DNA of 64,000 nucleotides from Brachyspira innocens ATCC 29796 (GTDB lineage Bacteria; Spirochaetota; Brachyspiria; Brachyspirales; Brachyspiraceae): NCBI RefSeq assembly GCF_000384655.1, contig NZ_ARQI01000121.1, positions 1 to 64,000 of the forward strand, read 5' to 3'. Shown piece by piece: positions 63,080 to 64,000 of this stretch (position 1 is its first letter; each line of letters starts with the position of its first letter). The notes under the pieces were generated by a model. It saw only the letters and a program-made list of their open reading frames with translations, ran no database searches and was not told where the DNA came from. The position numbers and the translations under genes were made by a program.

Positions 63080-64000
63080 ATGGAATTTAATTTAATACTT
63101 CCTTATGAAAATGAAATAGAGGCCTCAGATAAAACAGAGATAGACAGATATATTGAAAGCACTATAGAACTTCATAAAAATAATGCAAATAAATTAACAG
63201 AGCTTACATTAGAGGCGGCATCTTGTTTGGCAGCTGGAGAGGCAAGAGCAAAGCAGTTGTCAAGTCAGGGATTTTTTAAAAATTTATGGGGTGCTATAAC
63301 AGGAAAAAACAGAAAAATAAGAGGCGAAATAGATTATAATTTTGCTGTAGCTCAAAAGGCTTCTCAAAGAATGATACAGGTACTTGCAGAACAAAATAAA
63401 CTTACTTTTGAGGCTGTTGTTGCTGTTAATAATAAATTAAATACAATGTCTGTAGATATTAATAATCAAATCAATGAAATTTATTCAGTGATGAAGCAGA
63501 TGTTTCAGGGACTTTTGGGGCAGATTGTACAGAATTCTTTGAAGATAGAAAAACTTGAGCAGAATGTAAAACTATTAAATTGGAATGCCACTATAGAATA
63601 TTTAACCTATGATAACAGAACATATTCAAGCCTTGACACATTTGAAAAAATAATATGCTTGTCTAATGACTTTTATCGTATGGCAGGAGAAAACCGCACT
63701 ACACAGGATATGCTTTTATTAAAAACTACTATGGCAAACTGCGGTATTGATATAAACTCAAAAATCAAAGCTGTGGACTTTTACCGTTTATTAAGCAGCA
63801 GAGAAGATTTGATTAAAAGACTTTTTGAAGACACAAAAATTGAAAATCTTGAAAAAGCATTATCATACACTATACCTATATCGTCTGGATTTAGAAAATT
63901 GAATCTGCTTGCAGGAGAGGAAAATTATATAGTAAAATCAATAACAAGTTTAAGCGAGACTTCTGAGGAGGATATAAAAGTAACACTCACTAAAGAGTAT
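63080..64000 (+). CDS. Unrecognised protein, 5' part (runs off the right edge)
   Basis: An open frame from ATG 63080 (AAAGGCGG 6 bases upstream) continues to the window end without a stop, 307 codons. It begins MEFNLILPYENEIEASDKTE and contains a helical segment with KQLSSQGFFKNLWGAITGKN then a coiled-coil-like QKASQRMIQVLAEQNKLTFE and AVVAVNNKLNTMS region, then a mixed part. No signal peptide or clear membrane segment is seen. No family recognised. It lies 12 bases after the patatin gene. Confidence 0.7.
   Translation, partial: MEFNLILPYENEIEASDKTEIDRYIESTIELHKNNANKLTELTLEAASCLAAGEARAKQLSSQGFFKNLWGAITGKNRKIRGEIDYNFAVAQKASQRMIQVLAEQNKLTFEAVVAVNNKLNTMSVDINNQINEIYSVMKQMFQGLLGQIVQNSLKIEKLEQNVKLLNWNATIEYLTYDNRTYSSLDTFEKIICLSNDFYRMAGENRTTQDMLLLKTTMANCGIDINSKIKAVDFYRLLSSREDLIKRLFEDTKIENLEKALSYTIPISSGFRKLNLLAGEENYIVKSITSLSETSEEDIKVTLTKEY

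Overview
The window reads as chromosomal DNA of an anaerobic spirochaete, most likely the genus Brachyspira. The basis is very low GC, A/T-ending codons, a solitary 16S rRNA gene not followed by 23S/5S or tRNA genes, a spirochaete-type FlaB core flagellin, many short-signal lipoproteins and outer-membrane-type proteins. This identification rests on recognition, not on a database search.

Layout. 1-900: a truncated Lys/Ala-rich reading frame and a winged-helix-like protein (minus strand). 900-3480: T-rich leader, two candidate promoters, the 16S gene inside a long RNase III-type processing stem, and a terminator. 3.6-4.8 kb: cupin and prmC. 5.2-8.6 kb: a lipoprotein and two paralogous outer-membrane-type proteins (minus). 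9.5-14.6 kb: an alcohol dehydrogenase behind a MerR-like promoter, the NAD-salvage pair pnuC-nadR (minus) and a MATE transporter. 14.6-17.4 kb: two Hsp20 paralogues and an RsiV-like lipoprotein. 17.5-23.1 kb: an AAA+ ATPase and the biotin cluster birA-bioB-bioD-bioA behind a clear BirA box. 23.4-27.9 kb: an OppA-type lipoprotein and the minus-strand operon ffh-rpsP-khpA-rimM. 28.2-33.9 kb: a sugar-type ABC transporter whose two permeases and binding protein are split around a membrane TPR/Mrr-like protein. 34.5-44.3 kb: PepSY-like secreted proteins, asd, a PIN-like protein, a DppA-type aminopeptidase, Nudix, YjbQ, a FecR-like/carboxypeptidase fusion and a lipoprotein. 44.5-45.8 kb: flaB with an unusually structured leader. 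46.1-52.7 kb: three giant DUF285 repeat proteins, one fused to a DUF4132-type domain. 53-57.5 kb: a LUD protein and a DUF2723/TPR membrane protein. 57.8-63.1 kb: two small paralogous membrane proteins bracketing a lipoprotein/barrel pair, then a patatin. 63.1 kb to the end: an unrecognised gene that runs off the window.

The most unusual content is non-coding. Three dispersed repeat families interrupt the gene order: (A) MITE-like elements with GACTTGTTTCAAAA terminal inverted repeats and TAATA direct flanks; (B) elements with TTGACAAACT..GTATATA ends; (C) elements made of concentric inverted repeats (CCCGCCCTTTAA outside, CGCCCGCCC in the middle, CCGCACGT inside). A and B share the same GC-richer hairpin core with conserved stem flanks and a variable tip. 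Other high-interest signals are the flaB leader (nested stems ending in a hairpin with a GGA loop just before the Shine-Dalgarno, suggestive of CsrA control), the DUF285-DUF4132 fusion without a signal peptide, and the NAPY active-site variant in PrmC.

No phage, plasmid, CRISPR array, tRNA gene or intact transposase was recognised. Starts given below were chosen by Shine-Dalgarno spacing or conserved N-termini where possible.
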